DNA from: DATHTS01 sp965219305
GTDB lineage: Bacteria > Acidobacteriota > Blastocatellia > Pyrinomonadales > Pyrinomonadaceae
Assembly: GCA_965219305.1 (NCBI GenBank)
Contig: OZ244725.1
Location: 4,464,001-4,528,000, forward strand
Length of the DNA: 64,000 nucleotides
Direction: 5' to 3'
This document shows, one piece after another, positions 45,596 to 55,289 of this stretch. The stretch's first letter is position 1. Every line of letters starts with the position of its first letter. The notes below the pieces were generated by a model. It did not search any database, was not told the origin of the DNA, and saw only the letters and a program-made list of their open reading frames with translations. Made by a program: the position numbers and the translations under genes.

Positions 45596-46738
45596 ATGAG
45601 CCAAATACAAAAGATTTTAGATAAAACTTTAAGCGGCGAGCGGATGACCGCCGAAGAATGTGCGACGCTGTTAAATTCAAATGATTTCGTCCGCATCGGA
45701 CTCGCGGCGGACGAGATTCGGATGCGGAAAAATCCGTCGGACATCGTAACTTACATCATTGACCGCAACATAAATTACACGAACGTCTGCAATGTCGTCT
45801 GCACATTTTGCGCGTTTTACCGCCGACCGGGAAAACCGGACACTTATGTTCATTCGATAGAAGAAATCGAAAAGCGAATTGACGAAACCATCGCGCTCGG
45901 CGGCACGGGCGTTTTGATGCAGGGCGGACTTCATCCCGATTTTAATATCGAATGGTATGAAAATCTGCTTTCTACTTTGCACGCGAAATATCCGAATTTT
46001 CAGCTTCATTGTTTTTCGCCGCCGGAAATTCACAACATTTCGCTGATTTCCGGTTTGGATTACGAGACGATTTTAAGACGATTAAAAGCGGCGGGATTAA
46101 ATTCGATGCCCGGCGGCGGCGGCGAGATTCTTGATGACGAAGTTCGCAAGCGCGTCTCGACAAAATGCACGTCGCAGGAATGGCTCGACGTGATGCGCGC
46201 CGTCCACAAAGTCGGTCTGATCTCGACCGCGACGATGATGTTCGGCATCGGCGACAACGTTTCGCATCGCGTAAATCACTTGCAAAAGATACGCGACGTG
46301 CAGGACGAAACGGGCGGTTTCACGGCGTTCATCCCGTGGACATTCCAACGCGAAAACACCGCGCTCGGCAGAAAGATAACGGAAGAACCGACGGGAATTG
46401 ATTACTTAAAAATGGTTTCCGTGTCGCGTCTTTTCCTCGATAACGTCCAACACATTCAATCGTCGTGGCTGACGCAAGGCTTAAAACTCGGTCAAGCCGC
46501 ACTGCGTTTCGGCGCGGACGATATGGGTTCGATAATGATCGAAGAAAACGTCGTCTCAGCCGCCGGCGCACACAACGAAGCGGGCGAAAAAGAATTACGC
46601 TACCAAATCTCCGAAGCCGGTTTTAAACCGCAACAACGCGATATTTTATACAATTACGTCAACCGCGAAGAAAGTTTTGGATTGGACAAAAGAAAATCAA
46701 TGCCGCTCAAAAAGTTGAGAGTGGCTTTTGCCGATTAA
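45596..46738 (+). CDS. mqnC: Cyclic dehypoxanthine futalosine synthase MqnC
   Basis: The radical-SAM protein of about 380 residues carries the CX3CX2C cluster in NVCNVVCTFCAF. GGTGVLMQGGLHPD, HCFSPPEI and SMPGGGGEIL are family blocks. MqnC cyclises dehypoxanthine futalosine in menaquinone synthesis. The ATG at 45596 (MSQIQKIL) was preferred over one 48 bases upstream because the extra residues are hydrophobic and not family-like. With mqnA at 32544 it shows that the organism uses the futalosine route. The intervening enzymes are not in this window. Confidence 0.93.
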   Translation: MSQIQKILDKTLSGERMTAEECATLLNSNDFVRIGLAADEIRMRKNPSDIVTYIIDRNINYTNVCNVVCTFCAFYRRPGKPDTYVHSIEEIEKRIDETIALGGTGVLMQGGLHPDFNIEWYENLLSTLHAKYPNFQLHCFSPPEIHNISLISGLDYETILRRLKAAGLNSMPGGGGEILDDEVRKRVSTKCTSQEWLDVMRAVHKVGLISTATMMFGIGDNVSHRVNHLQKIRDVQDETGGFTAFIPWTFQRENTALGRKITEEPTGIDYLKMVSVSRLFLDNVQHIQSSWLTQGLKLGQAALRFGADDMGSIMIEENVVSAAGAHNEAGEKELRYQISEAGFKPQQRDILYNYVNREESFGLDKRKSMPLKKLRVAFAD

Positions 46739-46740
46739 TT

Positions 46741-47181
46741 ATGAAGGAAGCTAAATCAAAAATAATTTATATGATTCCAAAATTGATAGTTTTTGGTTTA
46801 GCTTTATTTAACTTTTTTTATATTTACTCAAAAATTCCACCATCTCTGCAAAACGGCGAAAAAGTTACTTTTTATACGCCAGATTGGTATGAAACTTTTG
46901 ATTTTATTTCTGTGGTGATTTTACTTTTTGCCGCTTTTTTACTGTTATTAAATCGAAAATGGAATTATTTGGTCGCTGGAGCATTGAGCGGAATTATTAT
47001 AATTCAGGGAATAATTTTATCATTTAGAATAAGTCCTTTCGAAATCTGGAGATTTGTTCGGGAAAACGATCTGGATATTTTTTTGCAGTGGGAAATGCAG
47101 TTTATTTTCTCGACAATAGTTTTTGTTGTCTCAATATTTTATTTGATTCCGAAGTTGTTTGGTAATCCCAATCTCAAATAA
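46741..47181 (+). CDS. Four-helix membrane protein of unknown function
   Basis: The 146-residue protein has four hydrophobic segments (about 11-30, 54-72, 77-97 and 116-140) separated by short polar loops, with Lys/Arg at the ends. It starts two bases after the mqnC stop, so it is translated from the same message. Base composition is more AT-rich than the surrounding genes. I do not recognise the family. Linkage to mqnC does not prove a menaquinone role. Confidence 0.6.
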   Translation: MKEAKSKIIYMIPKLIVFGLALFNFFYIYSKIPPSLQNGEKVTFYTPDWYETFDFISVVILLFAAFLLLLNRKWNYLVAGALSGIIIIQGIILSFRISPFEIWRFVRENDLDIFLQWEMQFIFSTIVFVVSIFYLIPKLFGNPNLK

Positions 47182-47262
47182 ATAAAACTGAGCCTAGCAT
47201 TCACTAAAAAACTTACAATATCCAAAAAAATCAATTTACTATGCTGACAGGTTTCATTTTGT

Positions 47263-47296
47263 CTTAAATCCAAATAATATCGTATTTGGATTTAAG
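47263..47296 (+). promoter_or_regulatory. Perfect 13-bp hairpin just upstream of the DUF1003 gene
   Basis: CTTAAATCCAAAT (47263-47275) pairs exactly with ATTTGGATTTAAG (47284-47296) across an 8-base loop. The stem ends one base before the ribosome site GAGGTG of the gene starting at 47308. It may terminate upstream transcription or shield the ribosome site. Confidence 0.5.
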
Positions 47297-47307
47297 CGAG
47301 GTGAAGT

Positions 47308-47847
47308 ATGAAAAACACTTTGAATAACATTTCGAAAGACAAATTTGAAAATTTGAACCGGCACGAAAAAAGAATTTTAGATTACATTTCCAACCGGAAA
47401 AACATCAGTCACGACACAAATCGGGAATTCAGAGAACAAGAAACTATCGGACAGCGCATCGCTGACAGAGTCGCTTCGTTCGGCGGTTCCTGGACGTTTA
47501 TCATTATTTTTGCGTCGATTTTGTTTGTTTGGATTTTGCTGAATTCTTTTATTTTAATCAAAAGCGGTGATTCATTTGATCCATATCCTTATATATTGCT
47601 TAATTTGATGCTTTCGACCGTCGCGGCTTTTCAAGCTCCTGTGATTCTGATGTCGCAGAATCGCCAGACGGCGAAAGACCGGCTTGATGCTGAACACGAT
47701 TACAAAGTGAATCTCAAAGCCGAACTCGAAATTCTTTCTCTGCACGAAAAAATTGACGAATTGCGCGATGAAAAATGGCGCGAACTAATTGATCTACAGC
47801 AAAAGCAGATCGCTCTTTTAACTACATTACTTGAAAGAAAAAATTAA
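47308..47847 (+). CDS. DUF1003 membrane protein
   Basis: The 179-residue protein contains the DUF1003 core: QTIGQRIADRVASFGGSWTFI-like (here ETIGQRIADRVASFGGSW), two membrane helices (about 71-90 and 100-122) with DPYPYILLNLMLS, and AFQAPVILMSQNRQTAKDR. A charged C-terminal helix, LKAELEILSLHEKIDELR, probably forms a coiled coil. The family is common but its role is unknown. The end overlaps the miaA start by 17 bases, which implies translational coupling. Confidence 0.85.
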   Translation: MKNTLNNISKDKFENLNRHEKRILDYISNRKNISHDTNREFREQETIGQRIADRVASFGGSWTFIIIFASILFVWILLNSFILIKSGDSFDPYPYILLNLMLSTVAAFQAPVILMSQNRQTAKDRLDAEHDYKVNLKAELEILSLHEKIDELRDEKWRELIDLQQKQIALLTTLLERKN

Positions 47848-48763
47848 AAAAAACATTTATTCCATCGCCGGACCGACGGCTTCGGGAAAAACAGAAATCG
47901 GCGTTGCGCTCGCGCTTTATATCGGAAACGCTGAAGTGATAAATTGCGATTCGGTGCAGATTTATAAAGGAATCGAGATCGCTACGGCAAAACCTTCTGT
48001 AGAAGAAATGCGCGGCGTTCCTCATCATTTGATAAATTACGTCGCGCCGGAAATAAAATACACGGCGGCGGATTGGGCAGACGATGCGGCGCAGAAAATC
48101 GTCGAGATCGAAGAACGCGGAAATGTGCCGATTTTGGTCGGCGGAACGGGATTTTATCTGCGGACTTTGCGAAATCCGGTGTTCGACAGTCCGAAAACCG
48201 ATCTTAAATTACGTCAAAGATTAGGTAAAATAAAAGACGAAAAAGGCGCGGAGCATCTTCATAAAATTCTGCAAAAAATTGACCGCAAAGCCGCCGGAAA
48301 TATTTTCCCGCGCGATTTTGTTCGCACGATGCGTGCGCTCGAAGTTTATTTTCAAACGGGCGAAAAGATTTCCGAACTTCAACCGAATCGCGCCGAACCG
48401 CCGGAATTTGCCGACCGCATAAAACTTTTCGTCTTAAAACCGCCGCGTGATCTTTTGTATGAAAAAATCAATCGGCGCGCCGAACGGCATTTTGAAAAAG
48501 GTCTGATCGAAGAAGTAAAAACTCTGCGCGAAAGCGGTTTGAAAGACGAAACAAACGCGCTCGGCGCACACGGTTACAGGCGCGTCTGCGAATTTCTGCG
48601 CAGCGAGAGAGATTTGGAAAGCCTGATTGAAAAGACGAAACAAGATGTGAGAAATTACGCGAAACGCCAGTTTTCGTGGTTTCGACGCGAAAAAGACGCG
48701 ATCTGGATCGAAGGTTTCGGTGGCGATTTAGAAACGCAGGAAAAGTTATTCTCGCTTTTGTAA
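47831..48763 (+). CDS. miaA: tRNA dimethylallyltransferase MiaA
   Basis: The 310-residue enzyme adds the dimethylallyl group to A37 of tRNAs reading UNN codons. The P-loop SIAGPTASGKTEIG is at residues 11-24, INCDSVQIYKGIEIATAKP follows, and VGGTGFYLR and REKDAIWIEG-like C-terminal blocks are present. The likely start is TTG at 47831 because no ATG lies in frame before the P-loop. It is read inside the end of the DUF1003 gene. The 3' end overlaps the convergent cytidylyltransferase gene by 18 bases. Confidence 0.92.
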   Translation: MKEKIKKNIYSIAGPTASGKTEIGVALALYIGNAEVINCDSVQIYKGIEIATAKPSVEEMRGVPHHLINYVAPEIKYTAADWADDAAQKIVEIEERGNVPILVGGTGFYLRTLRNPVFDSPKTDLKLRQRLGKIKDEKGAEHLHKILQKIDRKAAGNIFPRDFVRTMRALEVYFQTGEKISELQPNRAEPPEFADRIKLFVLKPPRDLLYEKINRRAERHFEKGLIEEVKTLRESGLKDETNALGAHGYRRVCEFLRSERDLESLIEKTKQDVRNYAKRQFSWFRREKDAIWIEGFGGDLETQEKLFSLL

Positions 48764-49345
48764 TTTCTCAAAATCTTCAACCGTATCAACATCAAATCCC
48801 GCTTCCGGCGCGTCGGAAAATGCCAGATTATCAAAATGTTTTTTGATAATCGGTTTCGCGCCCGTGTCGTTTTCGAGTTCCAAAAGTTCGTCAAAAATCC
48901 CGCGCATAAATAGCGTCGGAACGCCGATTGTTTCGGAATATCTTGATGCAACAATTTGTTTTTTTGTTTTAATTTGAACTTCGACAAGCCGCAAAATAGT
49001 CTTCTTATTTACAAACGGCTGATCGCACAAAAGCAAAATCACACCGGAAAGATCGGCGTTTAATTCGAGCGATTTTTTCAAACCTTTTACGATTGACGAA
49101 CTCATTCCCGTTTTCCAAATTTCGTTAAAAACAATTTCTACGGGCAAATATTCGATCGATTTTTTTATTATTTCGGCGTTTGCACCTAAGACAATAACGG
49201 TTTGAAAATCGGTTTCAAGCGCAGTTTTTGTGATGCGTTCGAGCAGGGAAATTTCTTCAAATTGCAAAAGTTGTTTAGGTTTTCCGAGACGTTTCGATTC
49301 TCCGGCGGCGAGAATTATAATGCCGAATTTTTCAGTCGCGTCCAT
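48746..49345 (-). CDS. MobA-like molybdenum cofactor cytidylyltransferase
   Basis: The protein of about 199 residues has the NTP-transferase signature IIILAAGESKRLGKPKQLLQF at its N-terminus. LLCDQPFVNKKTIL and GVPTLF follow in the order seen in MocA-type CTP:molybdopterin transferases. These make the cytosine-dinucleotide form of the cofactor used by PaoABC-type oxidases. The ATG at 49345 with AAGGAAC upstream was preferred over one at 49381. It overlaps the XdhC gene by 14 bases, so they are coupled, and it clearly serves the hydroxylase genes upstream. Confidence 0.85.
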   Translation of the reverse strand: MDATEKFGIIILAAGESKRLGKPKQLLQFEEISLLERITKTALETDFQTVIVLGANAEIIKKSIEYLPVEIVFNEIWKTGMSSSIVKGLKKSLELNADLSGVILLLCDQPFVNKKTILRLVEVQIKTKKQIVASRYSETIGVPTLFMRGIFDELLELENDTGAKPIIKKHFDNLAFSDAPEAGFDVDTVEDFEKLQKRE

Positions 49346-50444
49346 AAATTGTTCCTTTTCTGTTTCGCAGAAAACCGCCATTTCTGTTGGCTAAAACGCT
49401 ATTTATTTCGGCAACAATTGAAAGCGCGATCGTTTCCGGCGTTTCCGCGCCGATGTCCAGACCGACGGGCGCGTGAAGCTTTTCGATTTGTTCAGGCGCG
49501 AAATCTTCGCCGATTTCCTCGAGCAGATTCTGCGTTCGTCTTTTCGGACCGAGTGCGCCGATGTAAGCGCATTTTGAATGCAAAAGCCGCCCCAAAATGT
49601 TGCGGTCGCGCTCGTAGTTATGCGTCATAATTACGGCGACGGAATTTTCATCTTCAAAAATCTCTCCGCCCAAATCTTCCGAACTCGAAACGATGATTTC
49701 GTCAACTTCGGGCAATCTTTCCGCATTTGCAAACGCGGCGCGATGATCTATCGCCGTGATATTCCAGCCGATTTCCTTTGCGAAATTTATCAATGGAAGC
49801 GCGTCGTAACCTGCGCCGAAAACCAGAAGTTTAAGCGGCGGATTTATATTTTCAAAAAACATTTCAAAAATATCTTCGCCGATCTTATATTCCCGCACTT
49901 CGGTCTTTCTGTTATGCGCGAAAAACTCAGCGCAGTCATTTTTGAATTCTTCCGCATCGCGCAGATTTTCGGGAAAATTCACAAAATCAAAAATTCCGTC
50001 TTCGCCGTAAAAAATCCGCCCGCCGGTTTCTGAAAGTTCTTTTGACGAAATGATCGTTCCGATAAATTGACGTTGACGATTTTGGAAAACATTTTGCAAA
50101 ATTTCAAGCAAAAAACTTTTTCTATCAAAGGATTCGAGCAAAATTCGCACGATTCCGCGACAACCCATATTTAATCCGAACACGGAATTTTCGTCCTGCG
50201 TCGTGTCGTAAGTAATTACAATTGATTCGCCCGTTTCCAAAACTTTTTTCGCGCGTTCCAAAACATCAGCTTCGAGGCAACCGCCCGAAACCGTGCCGAC
50301 TGAATAACCGTTTTCGTCAATCAACATCCGCGCTCCCGGACGGCGATAACCCGAACCGACGACATCAACGACAGTCGCAAGGATCGCTTTTTCACCGTTT
50401 GTGAACTGCGATGATTTTTTGAGAATTTCCTGAATTTCTTTCAT
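49332..50444 (-). CDS. XdhC/CoxI-family cofactor insertion chaperone
   Basis: The 370-residue protein has the XdhC_CoxI N-terminal block VVDVVGSGYRRPGARMLID, then VSGGCLEADVLERA, and a C-terminal Rossmann domain with LLVFGAGYDALPLINFAKE and HNYERDRNILGRLL. Family members bind matured, sulfurated molybdenum cofactor and insert it into xanthine dehydrogenase or aldehyde oxidase large subunits. Location directly after the large-subunit genes fits this. It is followed by the cytidylyltransferase in an overlapping pair. Confidence 0.9.
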   Translation of the reverse strand: MKEIQEILKKSSQFTNGEKAILATVVDVVGSGYRRPGARMLIDENGYSVGTVSGGCLEADVLERAKKVLETGESIVITYDTTQDENSVFGLNMGCRGIVRILLESFDRKSFLLEILQNVFQNRQRQFIGTIISSKELSETGGRIFYGEDGIFDFVNFPENLRDAEEFKNDCAEFFAHNRKTEVREYKIGEDIFEMFFENINPPLKLLVFGAGYDALPLINFAKEIGWNITAIDHRAAFANAERLPEVDEIIVSSSEDLGGEIFEDENSVAVIMTHNYERDRNILGRLLHSKCAYIGALGPKRRTQNLLEEIGEDFAPEQIEKLHAPVGLDIGAETPETIALSIVAEINSVLANRNGGFLRNRKGTIYGRD

Positions 50445-50465
50445 AAAAATTAACTGTAGATTTTA

Positions 50466-50518
50466 CAGATAAACGCAGATGAATTAATAAAATATTTCTT
50501 CGATCTGCGTTCTTCTGC
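50466..50518. repeat. Intergenic inverted repeat (CGCAGAT type)
   Basis: Imperfect arms containing AACGCAGAT and ATCTGCGTT (50466-50483 and 50499-50518) form a hairpin in the 85-base gap upstream of xdhC. The words are close to those at 55290-55348, so they may be copies of one repeat family. Confidence 0.5.
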
Positions 50519-50529
50519 GGTTTAAAAAA

Positions 50530-52725
50530 CTACAATAATTTGTCGAGCGTAATCGGTAAGTCTCTGACGCGCTTTCCAGTTGCGTGAAAAACGGCGTTGG
50601 CGATTGCCGCCGGAATTCCGATCATTCCGAGTTCGCCCATTCCTTTTACTCCCAACGGATTAACGATTTTGTCGTCTTCTTCGACGAACATCGTGTCAAC
50701 CTGATGAACGTCCAGATTCGACGGAATGTGATAATCGGCGAGCTGCGGATTCATAATGCGCCCGTAGCGATGGTCAACGTCGGTCGCTTCGTGCAGAGCC
50801 ATTCCGATGCCCCAGACAACGCCGCCCATTTCCTGCGAATGCGACGTTTTCGGGTTCATAATCTTGCCCGTCGCCGTCGCTTCGACGACGCGCGTAACTT
50901 TGACAATGCCTAAATCTTCGTCAACTTTGACTTCGACAAACTGCGCGCCGTGCGCTGCAATCGCGTATTTCTGGCGTTCGGGCGAAGGCGTGGCGCGATA
51001 TTCTTCGACGATTTCAGCCATTCCGTTTTTCTTTAAAATGTCAGCGAAATTCATCGAATTTTTTGCGTCTTTCATCGAACGCATTTTGCCGTCGGACATT
51101 TCGACATCCTCGAACGAAATATTTTTGAACGGCGAATTTGAATCTTTGTTCGCCATATCGAAAAGTTTCTGTTTAATATTCTGCGCCGCGTCGTGAATCG
51201 CCGTGCCGACGCTCGCGGTCGTCGCCGAACCGCCCTGCGCCGGTGCTTTCGGAAATTTCGTATCGCCGAGTTCAAACTTGATTTTCTCCGGCGGCAAACC
51301 CAGAAATTCGGCGCCGATCTGCGTCATTACGGTGTAAGTTCCGGGTCCGATGTCGCTCGTCGCGCTGACGACGCTCGCCGTTCCGTCGGCTCTGAGAGTG
51401 ATTTTAACACTCGCCGGAGATTGAAAACCGCCCCAGATTCCGCTCGCCACGCCGTAGCCGATGAGCCAGCGACCGTCGCGCATCGAACGCGGTTCGGGTT
51501 TGCGGTTCGACCAGCCGAATTTCGCCGCGCCTTCGCTATAACATTTTTTTAACTCTTTGCTCGACCAAGGTTTATCGTTGTCGGGATTAACTTCGGCGTA
51601 ATTGATTAAGCGCAGTTCGAGCGGATCAATTTTGAGTTTATAAGCGAGTTCGTCCATCGCGGATTCGAGCGCGAACATTCCCGAAACCGCGCCCGGCGCG
51701 CGCATCGCCTGCGGCGTTCCGAGATCGGTTTTGACGATCTTAGCGGGCGTATCAACGTTTGAACAGGCGTAAATCTGCCGCGTCCAATTTGTCGCGTTGT
51801 CGCCGTGATCTTCGGTCGTCGAAGTATTGTTGACGGCTTCGTGAATAATCGCGTTTAATTTGCCGTTTTTGTCCGCGCCGAGTCGAACTTTTTGCCACGT
51901 AAACGGACGATAACCGTGACCGGAAAACATCTGCCGCCGCGTGTAAATCACGCGAACCGGACGTTTTAATTCGCGCGCCGCCATTGCCGTCAGCGACGGG
52001 TAATAATTCGGACGAAGCGACGAACCGAACGCGCCGCCGACGAACAGGGAAATGACGTTGACATTTTCTTCCGGCACGGCAAACGCCGCCGCGAGATGTC
52101 CGCGCACCGAATAGACATTCTGCGATTTATCGAAAATCGTCAATTTTCCATCATTCCAGAGAGCCATCGCGCCGTGCGGTTCCATCGGATTGTGATGCTC
52201 GATTGGAATCGTGTATTCAGCGTCAATTTTAACGGCGGAATTTTCAAACGCTTCCGACGGATTTCCGCGCGGTTTTGATGCTCTCTGCGGATTTTCAAAA
52301 TACGCCGTGTCCAAAACTTTCAGCGTATCGGTCGAAGGTTTTTCTTCTTTATAAGTAATTTTGACAAGCCGCGCCGCATAACGCGCCTGTTCGAAAGTGT
52401 CCGCGACGACGAGCGCGACAGGTTGACGGTTAAAATATATTTTCTCCGATTGAAGCGCGTAAAAAGATTCGTCTTTCGGATTCTGCGGATTTTTTTCCGA
52501 AAAGAATTTCGGCGTGTTCAAATGAGTCATCACGCGAATCACGCCAGGCGATTTTTCGGCTTCATTCGCATCAATCGCCGTGATTGCGCCTTTAGCAATC
52601 GTTCCCGAAACGATAAAACCGTAAGCGAGATTGTTCGCCGCAAATTCACCCGCATATTTTGCTTTGCCCGTAACTTTCGCCGCTCCGTCCACGCGGCTCG
52701 TCTCTTTTCCGATATATTTTCCCAT
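50530..52725 (-). CDS. Molybdenum hydroxylase large subunit (PaoC/XdhA-like), copy 4
   Basis: The 731-residue subunit binds the molybdopterin cofactor and the substrate in the xanthine dehydrogenase/aldehyde oxidase family. Visible signatures are SRVDGAAKVTGKAKYAGE at the N-terminus, the cofactor loop FVGGAFGSSLRP (about 228-239), APGAVSGMFALESAMDELA, GGSATTASVGTA and the C-terminal GVKGMGELG with the catalytic Glu (about residue 698). A strong AGAGGAG ribosome site lies before the ATG. It has no signal peptide, so export would be by partnership with the Tat-tagged iron-sulfur subunit. Substrate unknown. Confidence 0.9.
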   Translation of the reverse strand: MGKYIGKETSRVDGAAKVTGKAKYAGEFAANNLAYGFIVSGTIAKGAITAIDANEAEKSPGVIRVMTHLNTPKFFSEKNPQNPKDESFYALQSEKIYFNRQPVALVVADTFEQARYAARLVKITYKEEKPSTDTLKVLDTAYFENPQRASKPRGNPSEAFENSAVKIDAEYTIPIEHHNPMEPHGAMALWNDGKLTIFDKSQNVYSVRGHLAAAFAVPEENVNVISLFVGGAFGSSLRPNYYPSLTAMAARELKRPVRVIYTRRQMFSGHGYRPFTWQKVRLGADKNGKLNAIIHEAVNNTSTTEDHGDNATNWTRQIYACSNVDTPAKIVKTDLGTPQAMRAPGAVSGMFALESAMDELAYKLKIDPLELRLINYAEVNPDNDKPWSSKELKKCYSEGAAKFGWSNRKPEPRSMRDGRWLIGYGVASGIWGGFQSPASVKITLRADGTASVVSATSDIGPGTYTVMTQIGAEFLGLPPEKIKFELGDTKFPKAPAQGGSATTASVGTAIHDAAQNIKQKLFDMANKDSNSPFKNISFEDVEMSDGKMRSMKDAKNSMNFADILKKNGMAEIVEEYRATPSPERQKYAIAAHGAQFVEVKVDEDLGIVKVTRVVEATATGKIMNPKTSHSQEMGGVVWGIGMALHEATDVDHRYGRIMNPQLADYHIPSNLDVHQVDTMFVEEDDKIVNPLGVKGMGELGMIGIPAAIANAVFHATGKRVRDLPITLDKLL

Positions 52726-52840
52726 ATATTTATTACTCCTCTATCAATTCTAAAACTTTCAGAAGCATTGCGAAAGTTCTCAAGCGTCTGAGACGGTTCG
52801 ATTTAACGCATTCTCTTAATGCACACATACTTCTGCACAA

Positions 52841-53767
52841 TTATTTGCGCCGGAAAATTTTCGCCAAAATCACCGCGCCGACAGTTACTGCGCCTGTGAC
52901 GATGATCGCGGTTCTGACTGGATCGGCAACAGGCGGCGGAACTGAAACTACGCCTGTTTCATCGGTAATTGCCGGTTGATTGACGTATCTGCCGTGTTCC
53001 GGTCTTTGAAAATTTTCAGAAAATTCTTTCAAACGCGCGGCGGCATTTTCCGAAATCGGCTGTCCGTGTCCGGCGGCAACGACTTTTGGCTCAAGCGCGG
53101 CGAGCGTTTCGACGGATTTTCGCGCCGCGTCCCAATCGGTCGTAAACGGCGCGGGCGGTTCGTGAAATTCTTTTTCTTCCGTTAAATTTGAAATCCACGA
53201 ATCCTGATTCATCGTCGCCAGCGCGTCGCCCGCGAGCAGCGTTTTGTCCGACAAGCGAAACAACGAAACGTGTCCTGCCGTGTGTCCGGGCGTGTGGATA
53301 AATTCCCAATCGGGAAGTTCGGCGATTTTATTGTCCGCACCGATTTCGCGCACACGATTTCCGAGATCAATGCCGCCGTGCGGAAACACGCGCGACATCT
53401 GCGCGAGTGCGCCGCCGACGGTCGGGTCTTGCGGCGGATAATCAGATTTCCCCGTCAAATACGGCATTTCCAAACGGTGCGCGTAAACCGGAACGTCCCA
53501 TTCTTCCGCCAAATCTTTGACCGATCCAGCGTGGTCGAAATGACCGTGTGTCAAAACAATCGCCGACGGTTTGGCATTTTCTCCGTAGAGAGTTTCGGCG
53601 TAACTTTTTATGCGCCAAGCCGTCATCGGCAAACCCGTGTCAACTAAAACCCAAGCGTCTTTCGTGTCAATAAAATAAGCATTAACGAAGACGATCTTCA
53701 AATGATTGATGCCTTTAGCGACGGTCTCAAATGATGAGCTTTCAATGTTTTTTAATTCCTGTAACAT
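52841..53767 (-). CDS. Metallo-beta-lactamase-fold hydrolase with C-terminal membrane anchor
   Basis: The 308-residue protein has the zinc motif LTHGHFDHAG (HxHxDH), then HTPGHTAGHVSLF, LAGDAL and AAGHGQP, which complete the dinuclear site of the glyoxalase II/MBL superfamily. The last 35 residues hold a membrane helix (RTAIIVTGAVTVGAVILAKIF) and a KIFRRK tail, so it is probably tail-anchored. It lies between large-subunit copies of the oxidase locus. Its substrate is not visible. A hydrolytic step on the same pathway as the oxidase is a reasonable inference. Confidence 0.8.
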   Translation of the reverse strand: MLQELKNIESSSFETVAKGINHLKIVFVNAYFIDTKDAWVLVDTGLPMTAWRIKSYAETLYGENAKPSAIVLTHGHFDHAGSVKDLAEEWDVPVYAHRLEMPYLTGKSDYPPQDPTVGGALAQMSRVFPHGGIDLGNRVREIGADNKIAELPDWEFIHTPGHTAGHVSLFRLSDKTLLAGDALATMNQDSWISNLTEEKEFHEPPAPFTTDWDAARKSVETLAALEPKVVAAGHGQPISENAAARLKEFSENFQRPEHGRYVNQPAITDETGVVSVPPPVADPVRTAIIVTGAVTVGAVILAKIFRRK

Positions 53768-53876
53768 AAATTTTCCCTCATAAAAATTTGCCTGTGAAAT
53801 ATATGTAAAAAATGAAATGTGTTCCGGTTGTTAACCCTTCATATTCGTTCTTTTTATGTTTTGTAAATGCCATAAT

Positions 53877-55259
53877 TTACAATAGTTTATCAACCGTAAT
53901 CGGCAAATTACGCACACGCTTTCCGGTCGCGTTAAAAACTGCATTCGCAATCGCCGCCGCGCCGACAATACCGATTTCGCCGACACCTTTTGCGCCGAGC
54001 GGATTGACGATTTTATCGGGTTCATCAATCCACGAAACTTCTATTTTATTTACATCGGCATTTGTCGGAACGTGATAATCAGCGAGATCGTCGTGTATCC
54101 ATTTGCCGTTTCGATTGTCTAAAATATTCTGCTCCATCAAAGCCATTTCGATGCCGAAAATTATTCCGCCGAGAAACTGACTACGCGCCAATTTCGGATT
54201 TAATATTTGCCCGCAATTGTAAACGCCGACAAAACGCCGCGCCGAAATCTGCATCGTGTCTTCGTCAATTACGACTTCGCAAAAATGTGCGCCGTAAGAG
54301 TCCGTCGCGTATTTTTTCTTCGCGTCTTCATCAGGTTTCGCCGTCGCTTCGGTTTTTGTCCGCGCCGAGCGCAACTCTCTGGCGCGTATTTACACGATGT
54401 CCGGTCGTTCGGTCATTTGGCGGCGCGTTAAAACCAATTTTACCGGACGCATTACACGCATCGCGCACATTCCGGCGAGCGCGACGTGCGGGCGAATCGG
54501 ACCTTTGCTGCCGAACGCGCCGCCGACAAATTTCGCTAAAATGCGGATTTTGTCTTTGTCTAATCTAAACGACTCAGAGAACATTTTTTTCACGCCCTGA
54601 ATATAGTGCGTCGTATCGTGCACAATTAAACTATCGCCGTCAAATTCCGCTAAGGTTGCGTGCGTTTCCATCGCGTTATGGTTTTCGAGCGGCGTTCTGT
54701 AAATTTCATCAATTTTAACAGCGGAATTTTTCAGCGCATTTTCCGCGTCGCCGTCCTGCTTATCGGTCGGATCGTCTTCTTTTTGTTTAGGAGTTTCGGC
54801 TTTGTTGAGATTTTTTTCCAGATCGAGCGTTGGCGCGAATTCTTCGTATTCGATGTTTATCAAATTCGCCGCATTTTCCGCCCGCTCGAAAGTTTCGGCG
54901 ACGACGCAGGCGACGGCTTGACCGCGATAGAAAATTTCGTTTGTTTGCAGAGACAAAACGCTCGTTGCATTGTTCATCGGAACTTTTTTCTTCGATGCGC
55001 CTGCGCCGTTCATATCGAAAGTTTCCGGTGTCGGCTTCATCTGAAACGGATTTTCGTGAGTTAAAATCGCAATTACACCGTCTGATTTTTCCGCCGCGTT
55101 TTTATCAATTTTTTCGATTCTGCCTTTTGCAATCGTGCTTCCGACAAAAAATGCGTAAGCCAAATCTGAAGCCGGAATTTCCGCAGAATATTTTTCTGCG
55201 CCTGTAACTTTCAGACGCGCATCGGCGCGGTCAACCGATTTCCCCAAATCGTTTTTCAT
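53877..55259 (-). pseudogene. Deleted and frameshifted large-subunit copy (copy 3)
   Basis: This copy starts normally (ATG 55259, SVDRADARLKVTGAEKY) and reads like its neighbours through FVGGAFGSKGP and VLTRRQMTERPD. It then hits a TAA at 54392-54390. The expected next motif GHRVNTRQRVALGADKN is present but in another frame. After it about 300 residues of the domain are missing, and the text resumes at KKKYATDSYGAHFCEV and runs to the normal C-terminus with GVGEIG. The central cofactor and active-site region is lost, so no functional enzyme can be made. The N-terminal piece alone might still be translated. Confidence 0.85.
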
Positions 55260-55289
55260 TTCCAACCCCTTATTCTTTAATTTTTAAAA

